The notes below the pieces were generated by a model. The model was not told where the DNA came from. It did no database searches and saw only the letters and a list, made by a program, of their open reading frames with translations. Below are positions 52,164-64,000 of a DNA stretch of 64,000 nt, piece after piece. Made by a program: the position numbers and the translations under genes. Origin of the DNA: Chrysomallon squamiferum. Its lineage: Eukaryota > Mollusca > Gastropoda > Neomphalida > Peltospiridae. The stretch spans positions 15,157,970 to 15,221,969 of the forward strand of contig CM022677.1 in the NCBI GenBank assembly GCA_012295275.1. The letters run 5' to 3'. The first letter of the stretch is position 1. Every line of letters begins with the position of its first letter.

Positions 52164-53155
52164 ATGAAAAAATACAACTATGTCTATATTTGGATGGAGA
52201 TAAGTCTCGAGAAACAAAGAACGGAAACAATTCAGAATGTATCTCGGATAGAACTTCATGACTATGAAATATACGGTAGAGAATTAGCGGGACAGATAGA
52301 ACACGTTTTAAATTTGACAAATAAAGAGTTAATGTTATCTCCTGAACTAGAACGTGCTTCGAACAGAAAGAAAAAGTATTCAAGTATATCAAAATGTAGG
52401 AAAGAAAAGAGAAAAGAAAATGCCAGAGTTAAAGAAAAAACAACTTTCGATGCTCTCTGTCGTGGTGAAGACGTTATTAAAGTACGACAGACACATCGTC
52501 TGAAATGTCGCTACCATTACAACAACAAAAGCCCGCTTCTAATTCTTAAGCCTGCAAAAGAAGAGATTCTGCATTTCTCACCGAAAATTGTTCTCTATCA
52601 TGATTTTATCAGTGATGCTGAAATTGAAGACATTGAAACAGTTTCTATGCCACTTTTAAAAACATCTAAAATCAGTCACTATGGAAACATTTTCAAATCT
52701 GAGATAAAAATTAGCAAAAATACATTTTTAGGAAGAGCTTTCACAGAAGCAGACAAGAGAATTCAGAGAAGAATTGAAGCAATCACAGGTCTTTCAATGA
52801 AAGCTTCAGAACCACTTCAGGTGGCAAACTATGGAATAGGCGGACAGTTCACGGCTCATACTGACTATTTCAACAGAGCATATTCTTCCGATGAAAACAG
52901 AATTGCCACGTGGTTAAACTATATGAGTGATGTAGAAGGAGGTGCAACAGTGTTTCTTCATCTTGGGGTAAGAATACAACCTAAAGCAGGTGCAGCTATA
53001 TTTGGTATAATTTTTATCGAAATGGTTCACCTAACAAAATGACACTTCATGGAGCTTGTCCTGTTCTTATCGGCTCTAAATGGGTATCAATTTACTGGTT
53101 TCTAGAAAAAGGGCAAGTATTCAAGCGACCATGTTCCACAAATCCAGAAGAATAA
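52164..53155 (+). pseudogene. Prolyl 4-hydroxylase alpha subunit-like, intronless, one frameshift
   Basis: The 292-codon ORF from 52164 carries CRGED (about 99-103), CRYHYNNKSPLLIL, ISDAEIEDIETV, LQVANYGIGGQF and HTDYF, with the iron-binding pair H232 and D234, then RIATWLNYMSDVEGGATVF. After residue 280 a one-base loss (about 53004) shifts the frame; the expected distal part continues in another frame to a stop at 53153-53155 and includes LHGACPVLIGSKWVS, holding the third iron ligand histidine and the 2-oxoglutarate-binding lysine. The family hydroxylates collagen-type prolines in the ER. The N-terminal peptide-binding domains and a signal peptide are missing or reduced, and no introns are visible, which fits a processed retrocopy. 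A sequencing error at the shift would restore an open catalytic domain. Confidence 0.85.
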
Positions 53156-54023
53156 ATGAAATACGATGCAACTTTTAATGTGCGCAGATGCTAGAAAGAG
53201 ATTTCTTTGTTGTTTGTAAAAAAAAAAGAAAAATAGGTATTTATGTAAAAAAAAGAAAAATAAATAAAAATATCTTGAAAGTATTTCTTATTGCATGTTA
53301 TTGATTTTTTTTTTTTTTTTCATCTCTTCTTTCTTTCTTGCTTAATTTCGCAGTATTTTTCAAAGATGCCTGTTTGTGTAAATGATTAGTCTCGTTCAAA
53401 AAACAATGATTACGTCTTCTTGTCGCTTGAAAATGCAAATGCTACACTGTCTTAGGTAAAAGATACAACGACAAACCGATAACAATATGCTTGCTGCATT
53501 GTAATAGCTGTTATAATAGCTAAATTCTTTGTTCTTGAGATGAAAATTAAAGATCGTTTTAACTGTAAATGTTTAACTTTAAATATTTTTAAGGGTGTTT
53601 AATTAATTAATTAATTTATCAAAAAATAAAACCCCAAAATAATCAAAGATGATGTATGTGAATATTTATAATATTATTATTTTTTTAAATTGTTATTTTT
53701 TCATAGGTCTCTATGTTTAACCTCAAGTAGTTCAAGTTTTTAGTTTTAGTGAAACATTTCACCATTATTTCAACAAAGAGGGAAACGTCAAACCAGTATA
53801 CACGTGTTTGATCAAAGTATTAACACTGGCTACTTATTTCAGCCAAACGTCGACAAGTCTGTTTTGATATGTACACCAAATTCTTATTATCAATAATCAG
53901 TAATGGTTTACACTGCTTGTAATAACTTAAGTCATATATATATTAGCAGTCCATTGTAGATGTAAATTGTCATCAAGTATCTGTGGTGTTAAAAATATAT
54001 TAGAAACTGGCAATCTCTCTCTT

Positions 54024-54056
<33 letters not shown>

Positions 54057-54348
54057 TAAAACCGCTTATTACTTGTTATTTCATTAAGGTAAAATAAAAA
54101 TACATTCGTATAAAATAGACTTCTTAAGTAATAAATGTATAGTTTTACTTGATTAAATTGTATAATGAAAATGTATAAAATTCACCACGTTGATGCGATT
54201 CAGTATATTACTATTTCATGTTTATTTTACAGAATTATCATAAATGTCAGTACTCGCTGTACATTGCAAAAGTTATCCTCGAACATTTCAGATGGCCGGT
54301 TTGTTGTACGAATATAAAACTGTATTGATTACGTGATCAATAAATGAA

Positions 54349-54408
<60 letters not shown>

Positions 54409-54949
54409 TTAACTGTAAATAGTGGACTCTATCGGGAATCTATTATTAACAAAAACGAATCTAATCCGGATGAATCCGGGTGTAAATTTCAGAACAACAG
54501 AAAAGTTTATATAGTAATTACATTGTTAACAACGGCACGCAGTTTTCTAAGTATTCTCATTTGTTAAAGAATGACGGCAATTTGAACACAATCAGACTGC
54601 CGCGTGAGATGAAATGATCGCGCTTCTTTGAAGGGTTAACAATGACACTAAACTTCTTGTAATTACTACGTGCATCTAGATGAACAATATTATTGTTAGT
54701 TTTTCACGTTTTTCTATTGTGTAAACAGAAAGATTTAGCTACGTAGTGACTATTATATGAAATTGTAGGAAACCAGAGAGAAAACGAAATAAAAAATCTG
54801 AATGGACTGAAGATAAAAGCAAACTTTCGTACCACTGATTATCTTAAAATGAGAAAAAAATTCAGTCTTTTGCTGCTGTTATCGAAATCAGCTTTTGCAA
54901 TTAATGTTAAACTTGGAGGCCACGACAGAGAGATTTGAGAGAAAATATG

Positions 54950-54988
<39 letters not shown>

Positions 54989-56225
54989 ACATTCATCAGT
55001 GACAGACTATTTTTTCGCTGACAGTTAACCTTTAACGTTTGTTAATATTCCAGGTTTATATTATTTTAATCTTTATAAATCTGTATTTATTTTTTTTTAT
55101 TTATATTTTAGTTATTTATCACATATTAATAGACACGGCATATTGTTTATATTATGTAAATTGATATATGCTATTCCTGGAACGTACCTACACATTTACA
55201 TTTATTACTCTTTATACAGCTTTATACGTTGTTTCGTTTTCAGCGATTTTCTGTGGTGTGCATTGACGTACACCGAGAACCCCATAAACAGAAGAAAGAA
55301 ACAAACTATAGTTGAAGGGAGATTACTCTCATATGATAATAATTTTGTTTTGTGTAGTCCGGGATTTGCGGTATTTGTTATTTATGAATTTTGCAGATAA
55401 ATGTAGATCCTAAAAATCACGAAGAGTTGATATCTTTATATATATACAGGTAATAGTAGAATATTTCTTTCTTGAAGTGATTGTTGTTGTTTTGTTTTTT
55501 TTCTAATTTAGCTTGTCAAATGTTTTGTCGTCTGCTTTTCGGATAGTTTTCAAGGGCAGATAATCGAAAATGAATTATTCAACAATAAGATGCAGAATCT
55601 TGTCACAAGACTCGAGTTTAATTTTTTTGAGTAATTTAGCTGAATTTTTATTGATCAATCAACAGAGTAATCAGCCATATTTTGCTTTTCATTTAATTTA
55701 TTATTTAATTATATTTATCAGGTATATGAAAGTATTTTCAAAAAACATTTTTCATTTTAATTATATAACTTACAACATCATAATGGCAACAGCAACAATA
55801 ATAATAAAAAGAAAAATAATAATAATAATAACAATACATTTTTTTCTTAAAAATTAAAAAAATATTGACATGAAGGAAGTAACAAATTTGTATCTGAATA
55901 AAATTTGCTGGTATATTTCCTTCATAATCTGTGGAAAATCTGAGATTCATTTCAGTCATTTGGCAAACATAACACTGAATATCTCATACAGTTTCAAACC
56001 AGTATATACGTGTTTAATATCAAAATGACGATTTCTAAAGGTCTACAGTATTTTTAAGCATGATGCAGAAATTAACAAATGTTAATTAATTGCACTAAAT
56101 TGCTCAGATGTACCTTACAGTTTAATTATTAATTTCCAAATTTAAGTAACTGTTAATTCATTTATTTGTATGAAATCTGGCAGAATATAAAGGAAACTAT
56201 AAACGTGTATGTCAATTCTCCATTG

Positions 56226-56257
<32 letters not shown>

Positions 56258-57403
56258 ACAGCTGAATGCTTTTAGTTTCAAGATTTATATTTGATTATCT
56301 ACAAAAGTTCCACATTGTTTACTTTTTGTGTATAAATAATTATTGTTCTCGGATAAGATGGCTGCCATCCATCATGTGGCAATTTTGTGTAAGATTCTTC
56401 GAACATCAAATAAACAGTAAATCCCTAAAGACCGGCAGTCATCCCCCATTTTGCGGGCAACAACAAAACAAATAAAATAAATAAAGGAACCTTTATTAAG
56501 ATATATTGTACTAATTATAAACCGATATGGTTCTTTTTTTCTTTTTATTTTTATTTTTATTTTATTTTGTTTTATTTTATTTTTTAATCTTATTATTAGC
56601 TAATCATAAATTCGAAAAGACCGTAAATCATCGGGCATTTTTCCGCAACTACAATACTAAAATTAAAAAAATATACATATAAAAATAAAAAAAAGAGTTC
56701 AAAACAAATAAAATAAATAAAGGAACATAATAACCGTTATTAAAATATAAGTCGATATGGTTCTTTTTTCAAATAAACGGTGTTGTTATTTATTTTTTCA
56801 CCTTACTTTTTCTTTCTTCTTTTTAATTTATTGATGTTAATGCACCAAATAAAATCACAAAATTTAGAACTCACACTACAATAAGTTGCTTATTATTGCC
56901 CGGAATTTACCAAGGTTTGATATAGGTCTGAAGAAATGGTCTGAAAAAAAAAAAAAATAAAAAAAAAAAATAAATAATAATTTTCCTTTGTTTTATATGC
57001 ATCGCATTTTAAACTGTGTAGTCTGTGTAAGATATCTCATATTACTGTCATTACTAAAACTAATGTTTACTGTTATGTAAACTGAGTATGCGTTAAAAGC
57101 AAAAATGATCCCATCAAACAATTCATAATGGCACTACATTTAAACTTTATTTCTCTTAAAACAAAAATGTGTGTGTACGATCAATATTTGAACCTATTCG
57201 ATCATCTGTTATGAGTAACAAATAGAAACTAATTAAATGAAGGGTATATTCACATTTTCGTGTCTTTTCCTGGCGTGCTGAAATGTTAAATAAAAATATA
57301 TGAAAGTAAATACGTTTTAATATATTTGTGAAATTTCAATAATAAGTAAAATTATTTCAAAATAATTAATTTTATAATTGAGACACACACACATTTATGT
57401 ATG

Positions 57404-57443
<40 letters not shown>

Positions 57444-57954
57444 CTATATTTATAAAATGGCTTAGGAATTTTATTTTATTTTAAAAATAATCATTTTCTA
57501 ATTTCATTCGAATTTATTTCATCTGTATAACAAAGCTTTAAATCCAATTCGCTAGGTCTCCGCTGTTTTTTACTAAACATTTATTCGTCCAATAAAACAT
57601 TTTAAAATTGTATACAAAAGCATTCGGGATTTTACAGAAATACACTTCTAGAACAATATATTTATAAATATTTTTAAAACATTTCAAAAATTGTTTACAT
57701 AGTATCCTTTTTTTTTTTTTTTTTATCTATAAATAAAAGTGTAACCTCTCAAAATAGTAACAAATTATTCTGATCTGATGTAGTAAACACAGCAGTAAAA
57801 TTTCAGTTGAGAAATATCACATTAATATTACAGTTGCTAATGAAATATTATTTTTATCTGGTTGCGATATTTTATTCCTGAATATTCACTGCACTTCCAA
57901 CTAGAAATATTAAGATGAATATCACTTCATATATAATTAATTATTTGCTAATAT
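53156..57954. other. Long non-genic stretch
   Basis: AT-rich DNA with simple repeats: (TC)n/(CA)n at 54014-54055, (ATT)n at 54349-54407, poly-A at 54950-54978, (TA)n at 56230-56256 and poly-T at 57408-57441. A diverged tandem pair shares AAACAAATAAAATAAATAAA, GGAACAT-type and CGATATGGTTCTTTTTT at 56465-56540 and 56702-56770. No exon was recognised. Confidence 0.6.
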
Positions 57955-59750
57955 TTCAAGTGTAACCTCAGCTTTTGAATACACACCTGTCTAGAAAAAG
58001 AAAATCAATATTGAATTATCAGTACGATCTCAAGTGCAGCTAAAAACTAATCCTGATTTTGTTAGTAACAGAGAATTGGAATCTTTTTATTTCTGAATTT
58101 CTCAACTATCCTTCTTGAATGAGATAATATATACAAAAAATTTGTTTTAATATATTTGTGAAATTTCACAATAAATAAATTAAAATAATTAATTTTATAA
58201 CTGAAAATTACAGGTATGATTTACACAAATTAACAAAATTAAGATATATAGATTAAGAAATTCCGATGTTGTTTCCGTTTGTAATTTTTTTTAATTAGAG
58301 CAGCTTTGTATGTGACGTCAAAAATATATCGAGAAATAAAGAGAGCGCATCTAGTGTGACATTTTATAAACACTAGAACATGTTTCACTGAAAAACACAC
58401 ACAGCAGAACATTAGATACTGCTTTTAAGTGTCCGTTTTATTAACGTAACGTGATATTTTACTTTGCTAATTCTAAATCGTATAATAAAAAGGTGTAATT
58501 TTACTGTACGTGGAACTTAAATATTATATAGACTACAGGAAATATTGATAACCACAGTTAATCTATTGGACATAACTGACAGTTACAAATGACAATTCTA
58601 CATGGCGTTATGAAAATAAGTGGTTTAATTACTTATAAAAAGAACAAGATGAAAATTAATTATGAGCAGTGATATTTACAATTTGTAGGTTAAGTATGTT
58701 GAGAAATGTTAATCTCATATTTTATTAATTATCGTATATTTATATCAGGTTATATTGAAAAATATCGGATTTAATTCCCTGAAATCACGAAGGTGTGTAT
58801 TGATTAGCTGAGAACAAACAAGGTGAACATGTTATTTTATTACGCGAAGTTTATTTTTTTTTCATTACATTCATTAAAAGGTGTACATCAGCGCAAGTTG
58901 TATATTTCTTATTATAGCTGAAGTCCTCTCACTCCATTAGAGATTAATAGATCCGCTCCCCAGTAATTATCAACGAGTCCGTGAAGCAGACACCATAGTT
59001 GTCACAGTCCTCTTTGTCAACAGCTAAATAACCACACCAATAATAACACCTTAATATTTTTATTTCTTGTTTTGTTTTTATTTTTCTGTAAAAACGGAAG
59101 CTTCCTATATATGTTTGACGCTATTCTCTTAGTTTCATTAGAACTGTTCTGAGTGCGGATATAAAAATTACTTCGAATTTTTTATTAGGCCTCGTAAAGT
59201 TATCAGAGAAATCAGATTTATTCTTAGTTTATTGTTTCTGTCGAGATAAAAAATAAATACTTCTTTTTTAAAAAAGTATATAATAATTATAATAATAATA
59301 ACAAAATTGATTTATTTATAATGTAATTACATGAGAAATCGTGAACTTTTCATAAAGCCACAGTTAACTAAAAATGTTCGCTGTTTACACTGATAATGTT
59401 ACCTATCGATAACAAAATAAGACACAAGTTTTTAAACGTCTGTATTAGTTTTATGAGAAATTAAAATTACATTAGAGATTATCAGTTATATTATTGAATA
59501 AACATGGAATTTTATTCTAGATTAACTTACTTTTCTTAGTGTTTAAAAAAAATCTGATATATTCTAATTACATAATTTGATAAATTTGAATTTTAGATTA
59601 ATCATGTAATTTCATGTAGGGAGAGATGTAAATTGTGTCGCGGAATGTCATGTGACTGACAGTCATAAAACAAAGTATCACACTGTGACACTGAAAGGTG
59701 CACAATTAATTTTCAGTAATATCAATACAATAGTAAACATTCATCTAGCA
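57955..59750 (-). repeat. Inverted duplication partner, right copy
   Basis: Reverse complement of 22507-24165 over nearly its full length, with small indels. It ends exactly where the hAT-like terminal repeat begins (59751). No coding exon seen. Confidence 0.85.
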
Positions 59751-60679
59751 CAGTGGTTCTCAACCTTTTTTTTTGTCAATGGCACACCTTAGAACACATG
59801 AAAAAATAGCGGCACACCTGGCTAAATATATATGAAAAATATTTGAATTTTGTAAAGTCATAGACGGCATACAACCATAGACCCAGACTAGTCATAGACA
59901 CCTAGAATGACTCAAACTAAATAAAGAAAAACACAGCTATACTTCACTGCAGTGTTTCGAATTTCATCAGTCAAATAGCTGGCTTCTTTAGTGAGAAATT
60001 TGTGCCTGGCTTTTTTTCATAATTTCCTCAGTGTTTGGTCGAATATGAGACAGACACACCCTCATTTCTGCTTTCGTTGTAGTAATCTCTCGTGCTTCAT
60101 GTTTTTGATGTTGCCTAATTCACATATATAAGGAGTTGAAAATTGTAATAAAATTGCTAAAACTCTTTTACATAATATGGGATACACCTCTTGTATTGAA
60201 ATCCAAAATGAATCAATGGGCAGAGTCGAATGTTTTAATTTTAAGGTCATTAGAAAGGGCGGCCAATTCTTCTTCTTCCTGTAACTCAAGTTCAATGTTG
60301 GAAGAATGATTTATGAAAGGATCTCTAATCCAATCATACTTTTCTGTCTTTAATGACGGAAATTTATTGTTGATGCTTTCGTCCAGGGCTGTCAGATGAG
60401 TAAACACAATAGGGATCACTTCTCTAATGCAGGTAGAACGCAATAAAGGGAACATATAAAGGTTGACAGTGATTGCTCTTTTTTTTTTTCCAAATCACTA
60501 TTTTCTTTTTGAGGGCAACTAACTTGTCTGTTGAAGTGAGAATATTTTCGTTTTTACCTTGCATTCTACTGTTTGTTTTATTTTGGGATCACGTGGTTTT
60601 TCGCATTTTCTTAGTGTGCCGTTCAAAATTTTGCGGCACACATAGGAAGATCTCGTGGCACACTGGTTGAGAATCACTG
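59751..60679 (-). mobile_element. hAT-like element with ZBED5-type transposase remnant
   Basis: Terminal inverted repeats CAGTGGTTCTCAACC (59751-59765) and GGTTGAGAATCACTG (60665-60679) match at 14 of 15 positions, with subterminal GGCACAC-type repeats on both sides (GGCACACCT near 59790 and 59812; GCGGCACAC near 60634). The internal - strand encodes the end of a transposase. About 929 bp, so it is a deleted derivative. The flanking 8-mers do not match, so no target-site duplication is evident. Confidence 0.85.
60062..60455 (-). pseudogene. ZBED5-like hAT transposase C-terminal fragment
   Basis: Two overlapping frames. 60455-60213 reads MFPLLRSTCIREVIPIVFTH, then FPSLKTEKYDWIRDPFIN and LQEEEELAALSNDLKIKTF. 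60295-60062 continues with DSFWISIQEVYPILCKRVLA and FSTPYICELGNIKNMKHE. This order (W-x2-PF, EEL..L, FW.S...YP.L...AL, T.YLCE.GFS) is that of the dimerisation-region end of ZBED5/hAT transposases. The FS residues usually after the CE.G motif are replaced, and the frame shifts near 60225, so it is dead. Confidence 0.8.
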
Positions 60680-61330
60680 AATTAATGTTATACTAATCAT
60701 GTTATAAGGCAGAATATTGATAAACATTATTTACACCTCAAAGTATTTGTGTAAACTGTTTAACAAATATAAATTGATTGACAAGATAAATATATGTAAT
60801 TATTTAAAATCATATTACAAAAATCATTTTTAAAATCTCTAATAATGCTTGAAGGAGGCACTGGATTGGAAAATGGATGAAAAACAAATAAAAAAATAAA
60901 TAAAGAAATGCATAGCTTAATTTATGTGTTTGTTGTGTATGTGTGTTTTTGTATGCAAATGTGTGCACCAACACACACCAATGTAAACACACATCATGGA
61001 TTCATATATATTTTATTTATACTCGTCAATATTCAGTCGATTTTCAGAAGCTTACCTCTATCAGACAGTGTGTAAGTGCATGCGTGCATGTGTATGTATG
61101 TGTATGCACGGATAGATAGATAGATCAGATAGATCCTGAAGTCACTATCAGTAATTGCAATATATGATCACTAGATAAGTTTCTATATTTTCAGTCAGTA
61201 AACAAAAACAATATTACTTTTTTTAAATATTTAATTACCAGTTTAATCTTAAAAGCCCCTAGTGCTTGTACAAACTTCAGCCTGTGTTTATCAGTAGCTC
61301 CATCCATATGCAGGACAGACAGTCGGTGTG
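60680..61330. other. Non-genic stretch
   Basis: AT-rich DNA with GT-rich and GATA-type microsatellites (about 60925-61130). No gene seen. Confidence 0.6.
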
Positions 61331-61339
61331 TGGGTGACT

Positions 61340-63060
61340 AGGGCAGGGGGGTGGATAGGATAAAAACGGGTGAGCTTAGGGTCCCGGACAGAAAAGGTGA
61401 GTTGAACACATGCCCTCCCGCCCTACCCCGGAAGCACGGGCTGTCTGCCAGGGGAAAGTGTTCTCACCTATTTTTATCTATCCGCCCCCTGCCCTAGTCC
61501 CCGGCATTTTTCGAGATTCCATTTATCCCATATGGATAATTAGCGTACGTAAGCTTAGTGAGTACATCTCACGTAAGGCTAAAGTTGCGAGCACATATCA
61601 CTAAAGGGAGATAACTCTAATCGATATAATTTTTACTTTATTTAGTGAGTACATGTCACGTAAGGGAGATAACTGTAATCGATACAATTTTCACTTTGCT
61701 TAGTGACTACATCTCACAAAAGGGACATAACTCTAATCTATGTTTGTGAACACATATCACTAAAGGGAGATAAGTCTAATCGATATAATTTTTAATTTGT
61801 TTACTGAGTACATCTCATGTAAGGGACCTAACTCTAATCTATGTTTGTGAGCACATATCACTAAACTGTAATCAATATAGCCTTTACTTCGCCGAGTAAA
61901 CTCCTCCCACCTCTGGTGACACATCATGGGGTATGACCCATGTTATATACATGGTGGCCCAGATGTAACCGAACCTGAATTGTTATGAAAAGTTACAGTT
62001 AAATGAAACAAATTTTATTTCATATAGTTACAGCAAATGTTCAAAATGCAAACCATTATTTGTAATACAGTGATGACATCGTTCAATGGTTGATTCAGTT
62101 ACTTTTTTGCACATTTCCGTGAAGCAGACTTGAAATCAGTGATCATCGATTGAGCTTTCGGGTTCGGTTACATCTGGGCCACCCTGTATAAAGAAAGTGA
62201 TGTTTCCACAATATTTCGTAGATGAATCTGGAATCGGAAAGTACTGCTGATGTCTCCAAAAACGCTGAGATTCAATCCCACGATCTCACGCACATGAACA
62301 TGCTTACAAGAAACATTTAGTTTCAACTTGGTTCTGTACCTTCACAAGCTGTGTGAGGGTGGGGTACTAGGGCAGGGGCAGGGGCCATGCGTTTTTATTT
62401 CTTAAACTATTTTTTTTTATTGTTCTGCTGTTACAATCTTCTATTATGTGAATAATGTTTTTATTAGAATTATTTTTTCTTAACTTCGCTGAATAATTAA
62501 ATAGCATTTCTTTAGCACTTAACTAAATGAATTAAATGAAACAGAAATCTAAATTAGAAACTACATCATTATTCTTTTTTATTTCATTTTTCAAGAAACT
62601 ACAATCATTATTCTTTTTTTTTCATTTTTCAAGATAACTCTAATCGATATAATTTTTCGATATACTTTTTAATTTGTTTACTGAGTACATCTCATGTAAG
62701 GGACCTAACTCTAATCTATGTTTGTGAGCACATATCACTAAACTGTAATCAATATAGCCTTTACTTCGCCGAGTAAACTCCTCCCACCTCTGGTGACACA
62801 TCACGGGGTATGACCCATGTTATATATAAAGAAAGTGATGTTTCCACAATATTTTGTAGATGAATCTGGAATCGGAAAGTACTGCTGATGTCTCCAAAAA
62901 CGCCGAGATTTAATCCCACGATCTCACGCACATGAACATGAACAAGAAACATTATAGTTTCAACTTGATTTAGTACCTTCACAAGCTGTGTGAGGATGGG
63001 GTACAAGGGCAGGGGGGTAGGGGCCATACGTTTTTATTTCTTAAACTATTTTTTTTTTAT
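61340..63060. repeat. Dispersed repeat cluster, third site, with internal direct duplication
   Basis: Many AGGGAGATAACTC- or AGGGACATAACTC-type motifs (for example 61604, 61663, 61714, 61765) spaced among GTGAGTACATCTCACGTAAG blocks. A roughly 400-bp segment is present twice: about 61790-61947 plus 62189-62440, and 62666-63085. The first copy is interrupted by the mariner-type element. Same family as 25900-26300 and 42240-42900. Confidence 0.85.
61948..62188. mobile_element. Mariner/Tc1-type MITE
   Basis: Terminal inverted repeats of about 28 bases with TACATGGTGGCCCAGATGTA at one end and the complement of TACAGGGTGGCCCAGATGTA at the other, flanked by TA on both sides. 241 bp, no ORF. The near-identical duplicate at 62816-62830 lacks the insert (TGTTATATATAAAGAAAG), which confirms a mobile insertion. 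Confidence 0.9.
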
Positions 63061-63129
63061 TATTGTTCTGCTGTTACAATCTTCTATATTGAATAAAAAA
63101 TGTCTTAATAATAGTTACCAGCGAATATA

Positions 63130-64000
63130 TTCACAAATAGAGTTATTTCCCTTTAATATGAAAACGAATACTTTCTTGGATGGCGTTATCTCCCCTTTCT
63201 TACATTATAAAAGGGTTTATCAGATAACTCTATATAGGAATATGTTCGTTTTAACCTGAATAATCAAGGAGAAAAATGTAACAAAGGGGAGATAACTCTA
63301 TCCGAGAGGATATTCGTTTTCATGTTAAAGGGAGATAACTCTATATAGGAATATGTTCGTTTTAACCTGAATAATCAAGGAGAAAAATGTAACAAAGGGG
63401 ACATAACTCTATCCGAGAGGTTATTCGTTTTCATGTTAAAGGGAGATAAATCTATATAGGAATATGTTCGTTTTAACCTGAATAATCAAGGAAAAAAATG
63501 TAACAAAGGGGAGATAAATCTATATAGGAATATATTCGTTTTAACCTGAATAATCAAGGAGAAAAATGTACCAAAGGGGGACATAACTCTATCCGAGAGG
63601 ATATTCGGTTTCATGCTATGTAGGAATATGTTCGTTTTAACCTGAATAATCAAGGAGAAAAATGTAACAAAGGGGAGATAACTCTATATAGGAATATGTT
63701 CGTTTTAACCTGAATAATCAAGGAGAAAAATGTAACAAAGGGGACATAACTCTATATAGGAATATGTTCGTTTTAACCTGAATAATCAAGGAGAAAAATG
63801 TAACAAAGGGGAGATAAATCTATATAGGAATATATTCGTTTTAACCTGAATAATCAAGGAGAAAAATGTATCAAAGGGGGACATAACTCTATCCGAGAGG
63901 ATATTCGTTTTCATGTTAAAGGGAGATAACTCTATATAGGAATATGTTCGTTTTAACCTGAATAATCAAGGAGAAAAATGTAACAAAGGGGACATAACTC
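63130..64000 (+). repeat. Satellite array containing AGGGAGATAACTC
   Basis: About nine copies of a core with CGTTTTAACCTGAATAATCA, then AGGAGAAAAATGTAACAAAG, spaced either about 69 bp or about 111 bp; the longer form adds a CCGAGAGGATATTCGTTTTC block. Each unit carries GGGGAGATAACTC- or GGGGACATAACTC-type motifs. The array starts with a partial inverted unit (63138-63206) and runs off the window edge. Confidence 0.95.

Overview
The window reads as AT-rich, intron-rich animal DNA, most likely from a mollusc. That assignment is an inference. It rests on a dispersed AGGGAGATAACTC motif that I associate with molluscan repeats, very long dinucleotide and trinucleotide tracts, and animal gene families: an IRAG/LRMP-like coiled-coil gene, ankyrin-repeat exons and a prolyl 4-hydroxylase alpha subunit. 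No RNA gene, CRISPR array or bacterial-type operon was seen.

Layout. 1-5340 and about 30890-37612 are the two arms of a large, diverged inverted duplication. Each arm carries a copy of an IRAG/LRMP-like gene, + strand on the left and - strand on the right, and both copies are damaged. The roughly 25.5 kb between the arms holds ankyrin-type exons (6880-8113), a decayed Ty3/gypsy pol (8240-10100), unidentified exon-like stretches (10840-12600), a parvovirus-derived element (13060-21905), a unique AT-rich stretch, a PHD-like ORF (24770-25054) and a 2.8 kb minisatellite of 71 bp units (27208-29998). To the right of the second arm lie a fold-back element (38129-38536), a second PHD-like copy (40797-41229), very long GA tracts, a second set of ankyrin-type exons (47185-50690), a duplicated acidic exon, an intronless prolyl-4-hydroxylase copy with one frameshift (52164-53155), a second inverted-duplication partner (57955-59750, mate of 22507-24165), a hAT/ZBED5-like element (59751-60679), a mariner-type MITE (61948-62188) and a satellite array running off the right edge (63130-64000).

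The standout is the 8.8 kb parvovirus-like element. Both ends carry parvovirus-style terminal hairpins; the right one has two perfect 89-nt arms. Inside are a broken NS1 on the - strand next to the left hairpins, a 707-codon open capsid gene (+), and a second NS1 (+) that is open except for one stop codon near its N-terminus and ends next to the right hairpin. Both NS1 copies share the same promoter design (TGACGTCA plus TATAAATA) and each is followed by a small ORF before the hairpin. The gene order, with the NS1 3' end facing the terminus and the capsid gene on the promoter side of NS1, differs from the usual parvovirus NS-VP order. A 200-base assembly gap (16301-16500) means the left and right halves may not truly be contiguous.

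Most other sequence is intronic or intergenic DNA, microsatellite and old transposon debris. Long LSLS- or SYYY-type reading frames are simple-repeat artefacts.
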